Notes under the pieces: model-generated
Seen by the model: the letters and a program-made list of their open reading frames with translations, nothing else
Told to the model about the DNA's origin: nothing
Databases searched by the model: none
Translations under genes and position numbers: made by a program
Source: Clitopilus passeckerianus
Taxonomy: Eukaryota > Basidiomycota > Agaricomycetes > Agaricales > Entolomataceae
Direction of reading: 5' to 3'
DNA: 64,000 nucleotides
Assembly: GCA_944990035.1 (NCBI GenBank)
Contig: CALYLX010000127.1
Span: 620,001 to 684,000, forward strand
In this document: positions 9,928 to 20,248 of the stretch, one piece after another
Layout: every line of letters starts with the position of its first letter
Numbering within the stretch: the first letter of the stretch is position 1

Positions 9928-12900
9928 TCACCGAATGTTCTTCCTCTTCTTATATGCTTCAAGGGTCTTCTTGGCGTTCTGGAGGTTTCTCACAGGTTCC
10001 CATGAGTTCTCCGATGTCGGATATCCTTTCCACTTGATCTTGTAAAGGATCTTCCCACGATGTCGTTTGTGTGCGACAATTTCTTCCACTTCCCATTCTT
10101 CTTCGATGATGATGAGGTGGCGGTTCTAGGAAATTGGGCCCATGTGTCTCGGTTTCCTTGTATGGTGTGAGGAGGGTGGCGTGGAACACAGGGTGAATTT
10201 TCCATGCTCGGGGTAGTTCTAATCTGTAGGTCAGTGGACCTAGAACTTCTTTGATCGTGAAGGGGCCTTCTCGTCGTGGCGTGAACTTCTTTGAGTAGTA
10301 TGCCAGTTTTAGGTTAGTTGTTTCCAACCAAACCTTCTGTCCTTGTTCAAATGGTTTGAAGTTACTTCGGACACGTTCGGCCATCTTTCGTCTCGCAAGT
10401 TCATGGGCAGCCGCAGCTTCGTCTCGTGCCTGTTGGAGTTCTTTCATTCGGGTTTCCGCAGCAGGGACATTGGTCTTCTGATATGGAAGGGGGATAGCAC
10501 GTGGTTCTGCTCCGTTCATTAGGTAGAATGGAGTTTGTGCGGTGACGGCATGAACACGTTTGTTATGGGCGAATTCCATTAGGGGAATTAGTTCTAGCCA
10601 CCCCCCGGGGCTGCCGGCGCAGAATAGTCGGAGATAAGCGCCAATGTCTTGGTTGACGCGTTCGGTTTCTCCATCTGCTTGTGGGTGATATGCGGTTGTC
10701 AGGGAAAGCTTGATTCCTAGGAGTCGTCCTAGTTCTTGGAATACTTTGGATGCGAATTGTGGACCTCTATCGGATATCAGTTTATCAGGAAGTCCGAATC
10801 TTCTGTAGACAGCATCCAGGTAGTTGTTGGCAGTGCCTAGGGCGTCAATGGTCTTCTTGCAAGGGATCAAAATCACCCCCTTACTAAGGCCATGGTCTAC
10901 CACGACCATGAGTGAGTCGTAACTGTTAACCTCAGGAAGATCAGTGATGAAATCTGTAGAGGCAAGTTCGAAGGGTCGTGTGGCGGTAAATTTGACTGGG
11001 TTCAGGGGAGGTGCCGTGGGGTGTGTATTGACCTTCATCTGTTGGCAAGGGGCACATCCATCAACGTAGGATTTGACAGTTCCAAACATTCTGGGCCACC
11101 AGTAGTGTTCGGAAATTAACTCCATCGTCTTGAATGCTCCTGGGTGCCCGGCCATAGGTGTGTCATGATACTTCTGTATGAGGCTTCGTCGTAGGGTAGC
11201 GTCATTAGGGACATAGCATCGCCCTCGGAAGAAGAGGAGAGAGTCCTCTACTTTCCAGTCGGCTAAAGCCGATTTGATGGGGGTAGAGTGGTTCTTCAGG
11301 TGTCGTATTGCTTCCGTGAAGAATTCGTCTTTCATCATGTGTTCGGCAAATTCCGCCTTAAGTTCGGTGTCAATTGTTCGGATGAAGAGTTTATCAGGTA
11401 GCATGGTGATGTCTTCGTTGTCGGTGTCGTGGTCTAGAATGTGATCTGCTCGTCGGGATAGTTCGTCAGATTGGACCATCTGAGTTCCTGGTACATGGAC
11501 TAGGTTTAGGTCATATTGGGAGAGGAGTAAACTCCATCGTGCTTGTCGTCGGCTAAGTTTCTGTGGTGTTCGGTAGTAGGTCAGGTTCTTATGGTCGGAG
11601 AATACCGTGACAGGGTGGGCTGATCCTTGTAGATAGTGTCGCCAAGTCTCCAGTGCTCTGACTATAGCGAGTAGTTCCCTGTCGTAGATTTCGTAGTTCC
11701 GTTCGGTTGGGGTGAAGGAGTGAGAGATGTATCCACAAGGGTGCCAGTCGTTATTTTTGTCTCGTTGGCGTAGCACTGCTCCTGTTGCCCACTTGGATGC
11801 ATCACATTCAATGGTGAATGGTTTCGTTGGATCGGGCATCGTGAGTACGGGTGTCTCCGCGAACCTTTTCTTTAGGGCTTCGAATGCTTCTTCTTGTTCC
11901 TTTCCCCATGTAAAGGGCTGATCTTTCTTGGTGAGATTGTTCAGGGGTCGGGCTAGTTCCGCATATTTCCCTATGAACCTTCGGTAGAAGTTGCCAAATC
12001 CCAAAAAGGACCGAACTTCTTTTACGGTGGTCGGGGTTGGCCATTTCTTTATCCCATCGAGTTTAGTCGGGTCCATGTGGATCTTGTCTGGCGATATGAT
12101 CATTCCAAGGAATTCGACTTCTGTCACGTTGAATTTGCATTTTCAGCTTTGAGGAACAGGTTGTGTTCCATCAGCCTTTGGAGTACCCGTTTGGTGCGCT
12201 TCTCATGTTCTCTTGGGTCTTTAGAGAAGAGTAACATGTCATCCATGTAGATGATTAACCATCCTTCATCGATCATGTCTCTGAAGATGTGGTTCATCAT
12301 TGCTTGAAACGTGGCTGGGGAGTTGCATAGTCCAAAGAACATGACGGTGGGTTCAAACAAGCCTCGATTTGTTTTGAAGGCTGCTTTCCACTCGTCTCCT
12401 TCTTTGATCCGGACATTATGATATCCCCATCGGATGTCTAGTTTTGTGAAAATCTTTGCTCCTCTGAGTTTGTCGAGTAGGTCGCTGACTAGTGGTAAGG
12501 GTAGGCATTCTTGACAGTTCCACTGTTGAGATATCGGTAATCTTGGCAGGGTCGTAGTGCGTTTGCTTCTTTCTTCGCTACAAAGAAGAAGGGTGATGCT
12601 TGAGGTGATTTCGAGGTCGGATGTATCCTTTCCGTAAGTTTTCTTCGAGAAATTTGTCCATTTCGGCTTGCTCCTTTGGGTTGAGAGGGTAGACCTTGCA
12701 GTCTTTCGGAACAAAGTCTGGTTTGAGATCAATGGCGTGATCCCAAGGCCGAGATGGAGGAAATCGTTCTGATGCTTCTTTCTCGAAGACTTTCTTGAAT
12801 TCGTGGTATTCGGGGGGAATGAGGTCTTCAAGTTTCTTCTTGACTTCTTCAGTTTTCTGATGTTCTAGGGTCTGGGAGATGGACGTCTTGGCGCGGATCC

Positions 12901-13668
12901 AGACGTTCTGGGTCGGGACAAATCGCAGTGATCCTCTGTCTCGGGTGATTCGGGAGATATTTGCGGCTCGAATTCTTCTGATTTCTGGTTCTCGATGTTC
13001 ATTCGTCAATGGGGAATTGGCTCGTTCGAATATCCCCATCACTGGTTCTCCTTTCACATAGGCAATAACCAGGTCTTGTTCGTCATTGGGTTCTTCTAAG
13101 GGTGTTTCAATGGGTTCGGGTTCGTCGGGTACGTTGGAAATGTCTGGGCGTGATTCCTCTGTTGCAGCTAGTCGTCTGATCTGGACTCGGGCAAGGGCCG
13201 TGCGTAGCGGGGATGTCTTGACGCGTTTGGGATTAATGAATAGTGTCCCCTTTTGCCAGTTGATTTCTGGATTCGTTCGCTTCAGCCATGGGAGTCCGAG
13301 GATCAGGTGTTCATTCCCTAATCCGGTGACCAGGCACCGTTCTGACGCCTTGTGTTTCCCTATCCCTATATCGACCCAGGTGTAATGGGTGATCTGCCCT
13401 GTTTTGTTGATAGTGCCGTCAACATTCTTGGCAGTGAGAGGTTGTCGAAGGGGATGTGTTTTGATTCGATGGCGGGCGACGAATTCTTTGTCGATGAATA
13501 GTCCTTGAGCACCTGAGTTGACTAGTGCTTTGGTTTCAACGGTTCTTTCTTCATTCGGAGCAGAGACCTTAATGGGTAGACGCATAGATTTATCAAAAGG
13601 TTCTGCATACGACATAGAAGAAATCAGTATTGTGGCGGGTTCAGACGTTGACACTGGCCGCCGTTCTA
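9928..13668 (-). pseudogene. pol: Pol polyprotein of element 2, several frameshifts
   Basis: Protease (from about 13654), RT, RNase H, integrase and chromodomain are all present but in shifting frames. The protease site reads ALVNSGAQGLFID: the catalytic Asp is Asn (codon 13517-13519). RT motif A ([10 protein letters not shown]) and YMDD ([10 protein letters not shown]) are intact. RNase H has ECDASKWATGAVL. Integrase has HDTPMAGH...CAPCQQM, STDFITDLP, SDRGPQF and DGETERVNQ, then a GPF module. Single-base losses are inferred near 12620, 12510 and 12142, and a further shift near 10125. Beyond that last shift the chromodomain ([34 protein letters not shown]) is read in another frame, ending at TGA 9928-9930. 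At least three of the losses fall in short homopolymers. Confidence 0.85.
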
Positions 13669-13676
13669 AAAATCCT
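13660..13676 (-). promoter_or_regulatory. Candidate gag/pol -1 frameshift site, element 2
   Basis: The minus strand reads GAG GAT TTT TAG in the Gag frame and TTA GAA CGG CGG CCA in the -1 pol frame. The sequence ATTTTTA resembles the T-rich slippery sites of retroelements, but is not the strict X XXY YYZ form. Confidence 0.45.
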
Positions 13677-14980
13677 CATCGAGCTCATTCCAGAAGCTCT
13701 CCAATTCTTCCGCTTCCAACGCTCTAATGGTTCTGACAAGATCTTTGATGTTTTTCTTGCCATAGGAGTTGGTGTTGGACTGCTTTCCTCCTCTGCGTTC
13801 AGGGCATTCTCGAGAGCGATGTCCTTTCTTGAAACAGCGGAAACATTTCCCTTCCTTCATTAACTCCTTTCTCTTTTCAAAAGATAAGGCGTCAATGTCC
13901 ATGGCGTTAGGGTCTGCTGTGGCGTGGGTATTGCGGGGATTTGCATGGGAAATAGGGGGGAGTCCTCTGTTGCGGCGGATGACGTTCTGTCCTCTACGCC
14001 ATTGTGCATCAAATCGGGCAGCGTGTTCGTACCATCCGTTAATGGTGACGGGAAGAATGGGGAGGTTATAGATCTTTTCGATGATCTTGGAGTTGAGTCC
14101 TTTCTGGAAGAATTCAATCTTCGCCTTTTCATCGGTGATCCCGGAGGCGGAGATAAGGACTTTGAATTGAGATATGTAATCGTCAATTGGTCCTTTCTGC
14201 GTGAGAGCGTCTAGGGATGCAAATGCCTGTCCTTCTCCGTCTACTGGGTAGAGCGTTGATGAATTCTTTCTCGAATTGTTTGAAATCGGGAGGATGATGT
14301 CGTTATCTTTGTTTGTGTAGTTCTGGCAGAAAGATCGTTTCCATGCCAAAGCGGTTCCTTTCTTCAAAAGGAAAGTGCAAAGCGATTTGCTTGTTGTTGT
14401 TGTCGTAGATGTGGTCGTTCAGGCTTAGGTACATCTTGACTTCCAACAACCAAACTTCGGCATTTCTTCGGTCACCATCATATTCAAATGGTTGTCCCAT
14501 TCGGAGTTCGGCGAGTTTCTTTGGTTCAGGGTTGGTTGGAGCCATTTCTGGTGGTTCTTGTTTCGGGGTTTGTGCGGGTGTCGGAGTCTGGGTCTGTCTG
14601 GGGGGTTCTGGTTCTGTTTCCGATTCTTCTTCGGGTTCTTGCTCTGTTTCCGATTCTTCTTCGGGTTCTTGCTCTGGTTCTGATTCTGGTTTGGGGTCTG
14701 GCTGTGGTTCTGGTTCTGGGTTCTTTACTTCTTCGGTGAAGTAGGCACTGCTAAGGTAGTCGCCAAATCGATATTGTCGCGGGTCTTCGTCTTTCGGTAC
14801 CAAATGTCTCCAACGGTTTGTCTTAAGGTCGAATTCTGAGTAAGTACCGTCGTCAAGTTGTACTACTCTCTCTGTCCCGGTGGGAGTTGAGGCGTTCGGC
14901 GGTCTTGAGGGAGACGTGGTTCCGGTCGGTTCTGCAAGGGTAGTTGACCTCTTGCAGTCAGGTGGTTTGGTGGTTGTGGC
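13666..14980 (-). pseudogene. gag: Gag of element 2, frameshifted
   Basis: The frame is open from 14980 (after TAG 14981-14983) without an early ATG. It has a Thr/Pro/Ser-rich start, the segment VVQLDDGTYSEFDLKTNRWR, and then a long Glu/Pro repeat tract (14600-14720, EPEPQPDPKPESEPEQEPEE). Next is a capsid-like region entered through a frameshift near 14367 (GTALAWKRSFCQ...), with two further compensating indels around 14240-14300. The CCHC knuckle CFRCFKKGHRSREC follows near 13800-13850, and the stop is TAG 13666-13668. The stop is preceded by five T and pol continues in the -1 frame. The lesions mean no full-length Gag from this copy as sequenced. Confidence 0.8.
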
Positions 14981-15022
14981 CTACGCTTGCGATGAGCGGG
15001 CTATCAGATCAGCTTGACCTTT

Positions 15023-15484
15023 TGTTAAGCTAGTATCGCTACGTGCTCAACCAAGTATCAAGAGTTCAGCTGCTTAGTCCTCTACCAGCCTTTGTAGAGA
15101 CGAGCGAGAGTAATCGAGCGAGTCGAAGTTAAAGCAAATAGCGATGTATAGGCTTTTAGGTCAAGCTGGGGAAGCAAGACCGAAAGCGTGAAAGTATTTA
15201 TACATGAAGAGTAGGGCTAAGGGTTGGGCATTGCGCAGCAATGCTAAGTAAGCAAAAGTAAGTATGACTCGGAGTGAGTCAGAGTAAGAGTCACGACGAG
15301 TCATGGTAAGTAAATATAGTACAAGTATCCCACGATCGTGAGAATACTGAGTAATCATAGCTAAAGGGATGAGTAATGCGCAGCAGTACTGAGTAATTGT
15401 ATAAACGTAAGCGGGGCGGGGATAGTAATGGTAGATGAGTAAAAGGAAAAAGAGTCCGGGTGCGTATCCAAGGTAACTGTAACA
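15023..15484 (-). repeat. 5' LTR of element 2
   Basis: 462 bp, looks identical to 8501-8962 by direct reading. It should contain the element's minus-strand promoter. The internal sequence just after it (aaaggtcaagctgatctg on the minus strand) is where a primer-binding site would lie; I could not match it to a tRNA end. Confidence 0.95.
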
Positions 15485-15489
15485 CCGCC
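15485..15489. repeat. Target-site duplication CCGCC (right)
   Basis: Matches 8496-8500. Confidence 0.93.
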
Positions 15490-15731
15490 CTTGCTTCCAT
15501 CATCAACCAATTCCTCCCATATTTCGCCACTCCCCCCAAGATGAGGAACGCTGGCACCTCTTCGTCGTCGTCCATCGCAGTCTTCTCGGCCTTGAGAATG
15601 TATGCCTTCTGCCTTTCGACACCACCTCCTGGTTCTGCCAACACCTTCCAGACATCTACTCCACTCCTCTTCATCGGCAGGCGTTGTGCTGAGATTTCTG
15701 GGAACAGGGGGTGGTTGGGTAACTGTTCCAT
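15490..15731 (-). pseudogene. 5' part of antisense ORF inside element 1
   Basis: Starts at ATG 15729-15731 (MEQLPNHPLFPEIS) and runs open into the insertion point of element 2. Joined to 8053-8500, with one target duplication kept, it gives 229 residues without a stop. There is no signal peptide or recognised domain. It is antisense to element 1, 0.2 kb upstream of the polypurine tract. As it stands, reading through gives about 20 LTR-encoded residues per frame and a premature end. Confidence 0.5.
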
Positions 15732-15943
15732 GTTGTAGTGAGAGTTATCCTACCGCCCCCACCTCAGCACTTCGCCTTATACGCCCTTCTCAAAACGCCA
15801 CTGATCGGTGTACTCAAGAATCGCACGCCCTCATCCTGGAGATATAGACCTTAAGAAGGTTCTAGGTGGTAAAATTTTATATCACGTTATTCGCTTAATT
15901 TTTCCGCCGGTTGATAAACTCATGTGGTCTCGAGGGCAAGACC

Positions 15944-15955
15944 GTAAGAGGGGGA
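15944..15955 (+). promoter_or_regulatory. Polypurine tract of element 1
   Basis: gtaagaggggga, followed by TAC and the TG of the 3' LTR. This is the second-strand primer of LTR elements. It fixes the orientation of element 1 as + and shows that the sequence on both sides of element 2 belongs to one element. Confidence 0.7.
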
Positions 15956-15958
15956 TAC

Positions 15959-16333
15959 TGTCACGGGCCGTATTCCGACACTACCTCATTTAGGCTTCGT
16001 TGCGCTTGATGCGCATTTCGTCTACATTTGTTCATCACTGCTCTTTTCTGTTCGTCACTTACTTACCAGTTTGTCTCTTAGTTATCATCTGTTCATACCT
16101 GTACCACTCACTACCAGCTTAATCATGTATTAGGAATTTCGAGTATTTAAGTAGCATTAAAACTGTACTAGATACTCAGTTCGAATATCGAATAAGTTCA
16201 ATCATTCCTCTCTCGTTCGTTCTCAAACAGAATCATCAGACGCGAAGGACACATTGATACTGTGTCGTGATTCTGCTCCGCTCTTTGATCCGCCCTTTCC
16301 GCTTATATCCAGCCCGAAATCCGTAACTTGACA
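15959..16333 (+). repeat. 3' LTR of element 1
   Basis: 375 bp from TGTCACGG to CTTGACA, with inverted TGTCA/TGACA ends. A TATA-like gagtatttaagtag lies at about 16141-16154. The right end is fixed independently: from 16334 on, gene A aligns base for base with the last 27 bp of intron 2 of gene B (ccatg....catg...atacggaacag). The LTR points into gene A in the same orientation. Confidence 0.8.
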
Positions 16334-19300
16334 CCATGGCAGCATGCTAATACGGAACAGAGGAAACTGAAAGAGGAACTCAAGCCAGTTGCAACTGCCG
16401 CATACGACTCCAAGGTTTCAAAAGCGGAACAATGTTTTCAGGGTACCCGTGTCAAGCTATTGGGGGAGATCTGGGACTGGGTCAGCGGAAAGGGGAGTCA
16501 GGCATCAATATATGTGTTAGATGGAGTGGCTGGGATTGGGAAGTCGACGGTGGCACAGACCATCGCATATCGAGCCGCGAAGGAGGGGATGCTGGGAGCA
16601 AGCTACTTCTTCACGAGGGATGAACTGGAGAGACAGACCACGCAACGCTTCGCAACCACTGTAGCTTATCAACTCGCTATCCACCAGAATAAATTTGCTC
16701 AGCACCTTGTTGCCGCGCTGGAGCAGCATCCCGACATCATCGAGAAGAATTTACGCCAGCAACTCGCCACTCTCGTGCTTGAGCCACTTCAAAAGTTGCT
16801 CACACTCAGTCGCCTCCAGAAGCTGCTATCCAGAAAGAAGCGGCCAATCCTAATTGTTATTGACGCCCTCGACGAATGCGACGTCAAAGAAGCCAAGTCG
16901 CTTTTAGAACACTTAGCAGAGGACTTTCAAGCCGTCTTCAATCTCAAAGTCTTCATTACCACCCGCCCAGAGTTTCACGTTCGACAGGTCCTCGACCCTC
17001 ATAAGAACCACGAACGATTTCATTTGCATGAACTCGAAGACTCTATTGTCCAGGGCGATATCCGACTCTACCTCGAATTCCACCTGTCGTCCATTGAAAT
17101 ACAGCGGCAACGTCCCGGGATTCGTTCGTCTTGGCAGCCGGATGCCCAGGAGATGACGCAGCTCTGTGGGATTTGTGGAACTCTCTTCATTATTGCATCG
17201 ACGACTTGCAAGTTCATCCTGGACGACCCGCTGGTCGATCCCAGGAATCAACTATCCCAACTGCTGGACGGCGTTTCCCTGGAAGATTTCTCGGGCTCAT
17301 CGAGAACGGATGCCTTGGACAAGATCTACATGCACGTTCTTCTCTCCGCTCTCCCGGATGAAAACCATTCAGGGAGCAGTGTTCAAGGTTGGCTCCACGA
17401 TTATCAGACCGTGCTTGGGGCCGTGATCACTCTGCAGTATCCTCTGCCTTGCCATTCACTGGCAGGCCTGCTTGACGTCGACAGCGAGGATATCGAACGA
17501 ACTCTTGCTCGGCTTCATTCACTCGTTGCTCCGAGAGCGCAGAGCCACGTTTATCGTGTTCACCATAAAACCTTTCCCGACTTCATCACAGACAAAGGTC
17601 GTATCAACAAGGCACTACTCGGGCTAGCACGTAATGGCGACACGGATGGCACTCCGTTTCTAATTGATACGAAAACACACCATTCAAGGCTTGCCAAGCA
17701 ATGTTTTCGTGTAATGATGGCCAAGTTAAAGAGGAATATCTGCGGTCTCACCTCAGTTGACCAATACAGGGACAACGTGGAAGTGCAGCACCTTACACAG
17801 GGTGTTGTACCACTGGATTCTGCGCTCACCTACGCATGCACCCAATGGACCTCTCACCTTGAAATGGGAGAACCTGATGATGAATTGGAGAAATACCTCG
17901 AAGAATGGACGCGCACCCGGCTATTAGCTTGGTTAGAGGTGCTAAGCATTATCAATCACATTGGTGGTGCAGGCAAGATGCTGGACAGGGCTGGAAGATT
18001 GATAGTGAGTAGTCTTTCTAAGCTACCGAGGTTCTATCTCCTCGAGCATACGTTGACAACCGAAACGCAGGTCAATGTGAAACATTGGAGCAACGCAGAG
18101 AAAACCGCACAATTGCTGAGCGACGTCCGCAAGTTAGTGCACCGTAACGAGAGCCTTTTGGGGCGAGCTCCAATGCACATTTACTGGTCGATCCTTCCAT
18201 CCGCCCCTATCAACAGCAGAGTATATGAAACCTACAGTCAGATTAACGGTGGTCTGAAGGTTATCTCTGGTGTCGAGGGGAATTGGAGCATTCTAATTGC
18301 CATCTTGGAAGGTCATTCGGGTGGGGTCTCATCCGTCGCATTCTCAAGTGACGGGTCAAGACTTGCATCGGCATCCGATGACGAGACAGTGCGGCTGTGG
18401 GACGGGAACACAGGAGCTCACATTGCCACCCTTGAAAGCCATTCGAAACCTGTCGCATCTGTCGCATTTTCAAGTGACAGGTCAAGACTTGCATCGGCAT
18501 CCGACGACAAGACAGTGCAGCTGTGGGATGGGAACACAGGAGCCCATATAACCACCCTCCAGGGCCATTTAGATGAAGTCAACACTGTCGCATTTTCAAA
18601 TGACGGGTCAAGACTTGCATCGGGGTCCTTGGACAACACCGTACGGCTGTGGGATGGGAACACAGGGGCTCATATTGCCACTTTTGAGGGCCATTCAGGT
18701 CGAGTCACATCTATCGCATTTTCAAGTGACGGGTCAAAACTTGTATCGGGATCCTTGGACAATACAGTGTGGCTGTGGGATGGGAACACGGGGGCCCACA
18801 TTGCCGCCCTCGAGGGCCATTCATGGTCGGTCACATCTGTCGCGTTTTCGAGGGACGGCTCAAGACTTGCATCGGGATCCTTCGACAAGACAGTGCGGCT
18901 GTGGGATGGGGACACAGGAGCCCACATTGCTACCCTCAAGGGCCATTCAGATTGGGTCAGATCTGTCGCATTTTCAAGCGATGGATCAAGACTTGCATCG
19001 GCATCCAGCGACAAGACAGTGCGGCTATGGGATGGGAACACAGGAGCTCACCTTACCACCCTCGAAGGCCATTCAGGCCGGGTCACATATGTTACATTTT
19101 CGAGTGACGGGTCAAGACTTGCATCAGCATCCAGCGACAACAGAGTGCGGCTGTGGGATGGGAACACGGGAGCTCACATTGCCACCCTCGAAGGACATTC
19201 AGATTGGGTCAGATCTGTTGCATTTTCAAGTGGCGGGTCAAGACTTGCGTCGGGGTCCTCCGACAAGACGGTGCGACTGTGGGATGAGAACACAGAGGCT

Positions 19301-20248
19301 CACATCACCACCTTCGAGGGACATTCAAGTTCGGTCAGATCTGTCGCATTTTCGAGCGACGGGTCAAGACTTGCATCAACATCCAGCGACAACACAGTAT
19401 GGCTGTGGGATGGGAAGACAGGCGCTCGCATTGCCACCCTCGAGGGTCATTCACGGTCGGTCACATCTGTCGCGTTTTCAAGCGTCGGTTCAAGGCTTGC
19501 ATCGGGAGCCTTGGACAACACTGTACGGCTGTGGGATGGGAACACGGGAGCTCACTTCGCCACCCTCAAGGGCCATTCAGATTGGGTCAGATCTGTCGCA
19601 TTTTCAGGTGACGGGTCAAGGCTTGCATCGGGATCCTCCGACAACACAGTGCGGCTCTGGGATGGGAAGACAGGCGTTCACATTGCCACCCTCGAGGGTC
19701 ATTCAGAAACGGTCGCGTCTGTCGCATTTTCAAGTGATGGGTCAAGACTTGCATCGGGATCCTTAGACAAGACAATGCGTCTGTGGGATGGGAACACAGG
19801 AGCTCACATTGCCACGCTCAAGGGTCATTCAGAAAAGGTCGCGTCTGTCGCATTTTCAAGCGTCGTGTCAAGGCTTGTATCGAGATCCATCGACAAAACA
19901 GTACGGCTGTGGGATGGCAGGACCGGAGCTTACATTTACACCTTTGACTGTGGCTCGATGATCACCGAGGTCAGCGATATTGCATTTCCCTCCGGACATT
20001 TCCCACCACCATCTACATCTACCCAGCCCCTGTTTACTCTTGTACAGAGGCAGCAACCACAGCTATCAGGTTTGGTTGCCTTTCTTGCGAAGCCCGATGG
20101 ACGTTGGGATTCTGTTCCATTCTTCTGGCTTCCTCCACATCTGGAGGCCGAGTCGTTCGCGGTTGACAGCACAGGCTCATCCATCGCCATCGGCTGTAAA
20201 AACGGGCGTGTCCTTCTACTTGACATATCGGAAGTTGTGTTTCCGTGA
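16334..20248 (+). pseudogene. NACHT-WD40 STAND protein (gene A), 5' exons missing
   Basis: Exons by comparison with genes B and C: 16361..18004 and 18071..20248, with a 66-bp GT-AG intron that here also happens to be open. The reading frame is intact for about 1273 residues. It has the NACHT P-loop (DGVAGIGKSTVAQT), a Walker B-like LIVIDALDECD and a winged-helix-type linker region, then thirteen 42-residue WD40 units (18305-19942) and a C-terminal cap ending DISEVVFP. STAND receptors of this kind oligomerise on ligand binding and in fungi act in non-self recognition. The first two exons seen in B and C are absent: element 1's LTR replaces everything upstream of the last 27 bp of intron 2. The first in-frame ATG (16589) lies after the P-loop, so an ATG-started product would lack nucleotide binding. 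It could be a pseudogene or an LTR-driven gene with an unknown start. Confidence 0.8.
18305..19942 (+). repeat. 13 x 126-bp WD40 array in gene A
   Basis: Thirteen tandem 126-bp units, consensus LEGHSxxVxSVAFSSDGSRLASxSxDxTVRLWDGNTGAHIAT. Units are similar but more diverged from each other than in gene C, for example SVVSRLVSRSIDKT in the last unit. Confidence 0.9.

Larger units (their letters stand above)
8501..15484 (-). mobile_element. Ty3/Gypsy chromovirus (element 2), complete, nested
   Basis: A full-length element of 6984 bp. Its two 462-bp LTRs (8501-8962 and 15023-15484) begin TGTTAAGC and end CTGTAACA on the + strand. I compared them side by side and saw no difference. The target duplication is CCGCC (8496-8500 and 15485-15489). 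Coding is on the minus strand: gag, pol with chromodomain, then an extra third ORF before the 3' LTR. The polypurine tract on the minus strand is gagagggtaa, abutting the 3' LTR at 8963. Apparently identical LTRs mean very recent insertion, yet gag, pol and the third ORF carry several frameshifts, and the protease catalytic Asp is changed to Asn. Confidence 0.93.
3341..16333 (+). mobile_element. Ty3/Gypsy chromovirus (element 1), 5'-truncated, interrupted
   Basis: Order on the + strand: gag, protease-RT-RNase H-integrase-chromodomain, a 3' untranslated region, a polypurine tract (gtaagaggggga, about 15944-15955) and a 3' LTR (15959-16333, TGTCACGG...CTTGACA). The type matches the Tf2-like Gypsy elements common in basidiomycetes. 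A 5' LTR and primer-binding site are absent; gag simply opens after a TGA at 3338-3340. Element 2 (8501-15484 plus one 5-bp target duplication) interrupts it between pol and the 3' LTR. Without that insertion the pol-to-polypurine-tract distance would be about 0.9 kb, reasonable for a Gypsy 3' region. The copy is inactive as read: no 5' LTR, an in-frame stop in pol, and loss of a reverse transcriptase catalytic Asp. Confidence 0.85.

Noticed and set aside
12578..13654. Programmed frameshifts inside pol of element 2
   Set aside because: The shifts fall within conserved RT blocks and at short homopolymers, so they are lesions or errors, not recoding signals.
15291..15731. 146-codon minus ORF running from the antisense ORF into the LTR
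   Set aside because: The last part is LTR sequence read by chance after the insertion; the natural partner is 8053-8500.
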